NCBI GenBank assembly: GCA_034401795.1 | Contig: CM067360.1 | Coordinates: 49,128,573 to 49,192,572, forward strand | Length of the DNA stretch: 64,000 nt | DNA from: Chaetoderma sp. LZ-2023a | Taxonomy: Eukaryota > Mollusca > Caudofoveata > Chaetodermatida > Chaetodermatidae | Direction: 5' to 3' | In this document: one piece after another, positions 62,001-64,000 of the stretch | How the letters are laid out: each line of letters opens with the position of its first letter | How positions within the stretch are numbered: the first letter of the stretch is position 1 | Made by a program: the position numbers and the translations under genes | The notes under the pieces: generated by a model | Database searches by the model: none | Told to the model about the DNA's origin: nothing | What the model saw: the letters and a program-made list of their open reading frames with translations, nothing else

Positions 62001-62152
62001 TGGGCGCATGGATGCGTAGCTATCTAACTGTGTATTATGGCAAAGTTTTAAGGTTAGGTATATATTTCATCCATAAACTAGACTTGATATATAGCATAAT
62101 TGCAGCCTTTATGCCATTGATACTATTCATTTGAACCAATCTACCTCTTTAA

Positions 62153-62382
62153 CTTTAAACCTTTAATCTCTAAGTCTATACAAGAAAATGTCAATATTCT
62201 CATAGAAAATGTTCATTTGCAGACGAAGAGAAAATAATTTTTAAACACTGGAATGACTGGTTGGTTATCAATCTAGTCATTCTAGTATTAAATTTTCACA
62301 AAATATCTTTGCCTGCAAATGGACATTTCTCAAGAGCGCTGCAGAAGCCATTTGTTGGCTGGCTTGAGTGTTAACCCTTTAA
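62153..62382. mobile_element. piggyBac-like MITE (family M1)
   Basis: It runs from 'ttaaacctttaatctc' to 'gtgttaaccctttaa'. The palindromic core 'gaatgactggttggttatca' plus 'atctagtcattctagtatta' is present. It abuts or shares a TTAA region with the next copy. Confidence 0.55.
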
Positions 62383-62611
62383 CACTCATATCAGCCAAAA
62401 ACATCTTTTTCGGTGGTCTTGAGAAACTCCCATTTTCAGAGCAAGAGAATGCTATTTTTGACAATTTACCACTGGAATGACTGGCTCGATAACCGAGCCA
62501 GTCATTCCAGGTGTCTATTTTCAAAAATAGTAATTTTTTTTGTCTGCAAATGGACATTTTGAATGAAAAAATTGAAATTTCCTTTAGCAAATTTAAGTGT
62601 TCAAGGGTTAA
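62371..62611. mobile_element. piggyBac-like MITE, full length (family M1)
   Basis: It begins TTAACCCTTTAACACTCA and ends AAGTGTTCAAGGGTTAA. The centre is a strong palindrome (ggaatgactggctcg-ata-accgagccagtcattcc). This is the clearest example of the family's foldback structure. Confidence 0.75.
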
Positions 62612-63489
62612 GTATTTTCTCATTCAGATACAGTTTTGCGTTTAGCTGGACTTAGTTCAATCTACTACTTCCATTGAAATTTAATATTTAGTATCAGGAT
62701 GCTCTGGGTTAACACTAGATCTGCTTCCTTGTCAGTTTGTGTTAAACTTTGCTGCACTTCTTTGAAGCATTGACTATGCTCAAGCTATGAGTGATGTACT
62801 GGCACAGAAGAAGAAGCATTTCTAACCTATTTTATAGATGGTGCATTGGATATAGGGTTCTTAAGGCAACATAAGAAGGCGAGATACGTGGTATCATCGA
62901 TACATGTACCTCTTGTGTAGCTGTTGCATTTGGTATAGGGTTCGTAAGATCATGGCAAGCCTGGAAAATCATTGAGTCTTGAGAAATTCAAAACAATGCC
63001 TGAAAATCCTATAACAGCAGTATGGTTTCTCGTAGGTTATGGAAAGGTACAACTCTGAGCTCTGACATACCAGCATATTTGTTAAAAGACAGATGATATG
63101 TCGATTATTTTGAAACTTATAAGACCAGAAGCTGTTGCGGCCATAGTCAGCACCTATCTCCCAGTAATTTTAGTTTGAAATATACAACTGAATATTTATT
63201 AAATTAGAATTGACTTTTTGTCTTTGATGTTTCATGTTCAAAACAGAGATTATTTTTTTCCTAAAAAGTTATCTTTTGCACAGATTCGTAGAGAGAAAAT
63301 ATTATAAACACCAGTATTTCGATCTGGAAGTCATGAAATTGTGTAATACCTGTCAATAAAAGTAACGGACTAGTCATTGAATTTCACAATCTGACATATG
63401 TGCGATGTAGTGGTATTGGCATGATTGGAAGTGTATTATTGAAAAGGTCATGTTTTCTCAGACTTCATGATATGATCATATTTTGTCAG

Positions 63490-63613
63490 GTGTTACACGG
63501 AGAGCAGTATTTAGAGCTATATAAGCCACTCCCTGAACAAGCGTCCCTGAAATCTGAAGGACGGATTGTAGATGTTATTGACAAAGGATCAGGAATGTTG
63601 GTTCTTGTGAATG
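63490..63613 (+). CDS. HSD17B4: HSD17B4 exon (hydratase domain)
   Basis: This 124-nt exon has acceptor 'tattttgtcag' and donor 'gtaagc'. It encodes VLHGEQYLELYKPLPEQASL, then GRIVDVIDKGSGMLVLVN, and leaves one base. VLHGEQYLELYKPLP is nearly invariant in animal multifunctional enzyme type 2. The catalytic Asp and His of the hydratase lie in later exons, outside the window. Confidence 0.96.
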
Positions 63614-63772
63614 GTAAGCATTACATTCATTTCAAACTGTGTCTGGTTACATTACTCCTTTCAATGACAGGTTTAAAAGATGACATATTTTAAGATTTAC
63701 TTTTAATGATTTTTGACGATCTTTAGGACATAAATGTGTTTCATCAAATTCTGATGAAACACAGAGATTGTC

Positions 63773-63994
63773 TTAACTCTGTAATAGTCAAGCTGGCCCA
63801 AACCGGCCTCTACAATGGTCCTGGGAAAGGTCAATTTTGCAGGTCAAGAAAAGAGCATATTTGACAATTTACCACTGAAATGACTGGCTCGATTATCAAA
63901 CCAGTCATTCCAGTGGTAAATTTTCAAAACTGGTCTTCATTTTATAAGAGGAAATTGAAATTTTCTTGACAAAAGTTGACCATGTAGGGGTTAA
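63773..63994. mobile_element. piggyBac-like MITE (family M1)
   Basis: It runs from TTAACTCTGTAATAGTCAAG to TGTAGGGGTTAA, with mutated terminal repeats and the core 'gaaatgactggctcgattat' plus 'caaaccagtcattccagtgg'. It is in the intron just after the last visible exon. Confidence 0.6.
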
Positions 63995-64000
63995 AGCATG

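Larger units (their letters stand above)
60107..63489. other. Intron with microsatellites and MITEs
   Basis: No gene is supported. It contains the ATT array (60212-60272), an R2-like fragment near 60690-60750, the CA/CGCA array (61906-62000) and two adjacent M1 MITEs (62153-62611). The acceptor 'atattttgtcag' lies at its end. Confidence 0.5.

Noticed and set aside
61862..62134. His/Thr-rich open frame across the CA repeat
   Set aside because: It is a microsatellite translation with no support from flanking sequence.

Overview
The window comes from an animal genome, most likely a marine invertebrate. It holds split, phase-matched exons of a peroxisomal gene, piggyBac-like MITEs, a DIRS retrotransposon, a Polinton/Maverick, a LINE and long microsatellites. 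I cannot name the species. I ran no database search: family calls rest on motifs and on structure visible in the sequence.

Host gene. Six plus-strand exons (5002-5067, 7303-7365, 10171-10265, 58182-58260, 59952-60106, 63490-63613) join in consistent phases. They encode the start of the MaoC-like 2-enoyl-CoA hydratase part of HSD17B4 (peroxisomal multifunctional enzyme type 2) plus the linker before it. The N-terminal dehydrogenase exons and the C-terminal exons lie outside the window. The introns carry piggyBac-like MITEs with TTAA target duplications, other foldback repeats, tandem repeats and a Penelope-like remnant.

The nest. The intron between the third and fourth exons is about 48 kb, and nearly all of it (10835-58040) is nested mobile DNA. 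(1) DIRS-B, a decayed tyrosine-recombinase retrotransposon, has a 0.6 kb head fragment (10835-11426) and a long split copy (18480-58040). (2) DIRS-A (11427-18486), an intact DIRS element, sits exactly at a DIRS-B left terminus. It has inverted terminal repeats, a perfect internal complementary region, a gag that appears to be spliced, RT/RNase H, and a tyrosine recombinase. (3) A 30.3 kb Polinton (19781-50036, TSD GGCTAG) interrupts the DIRS-B gag zinc-finger region. (4) A 4.8 kb minus-strand LINE (52448-57294, TSD TGACACTT) interrupts the DIRS-B recombinase and contains a ~150 bp satellite.

The Polinton. It carries decayed genes for a protein-primed type B DNA polymerase, an rve integrase, an FtsK/HerA-like packaging ATPase, a candidate jelly-roll capsid protein, several small membrane proteins and a cysteine-rich secreted protein. 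Its most unusual feature is a five-copy tandem array of a 3.35 kb segment (26719-43453). The segment runs from inside the integrase gene to inside the ATPase gene, so the candidate capsid gene and its neighbours are amplified five times. Shared substitutions and deletions give the copies a nested history. Without the four extra copies the element would be about 16.9 kb, a normal Polinton length. Many of its genes share a short start-proximal signature: TTTAAG or TTTAAAC beside TATAG or TATATAG. Most of its larger genes carry frameshifts or stops, so the element looks dead, whereas DIRS-A looks potentially active.
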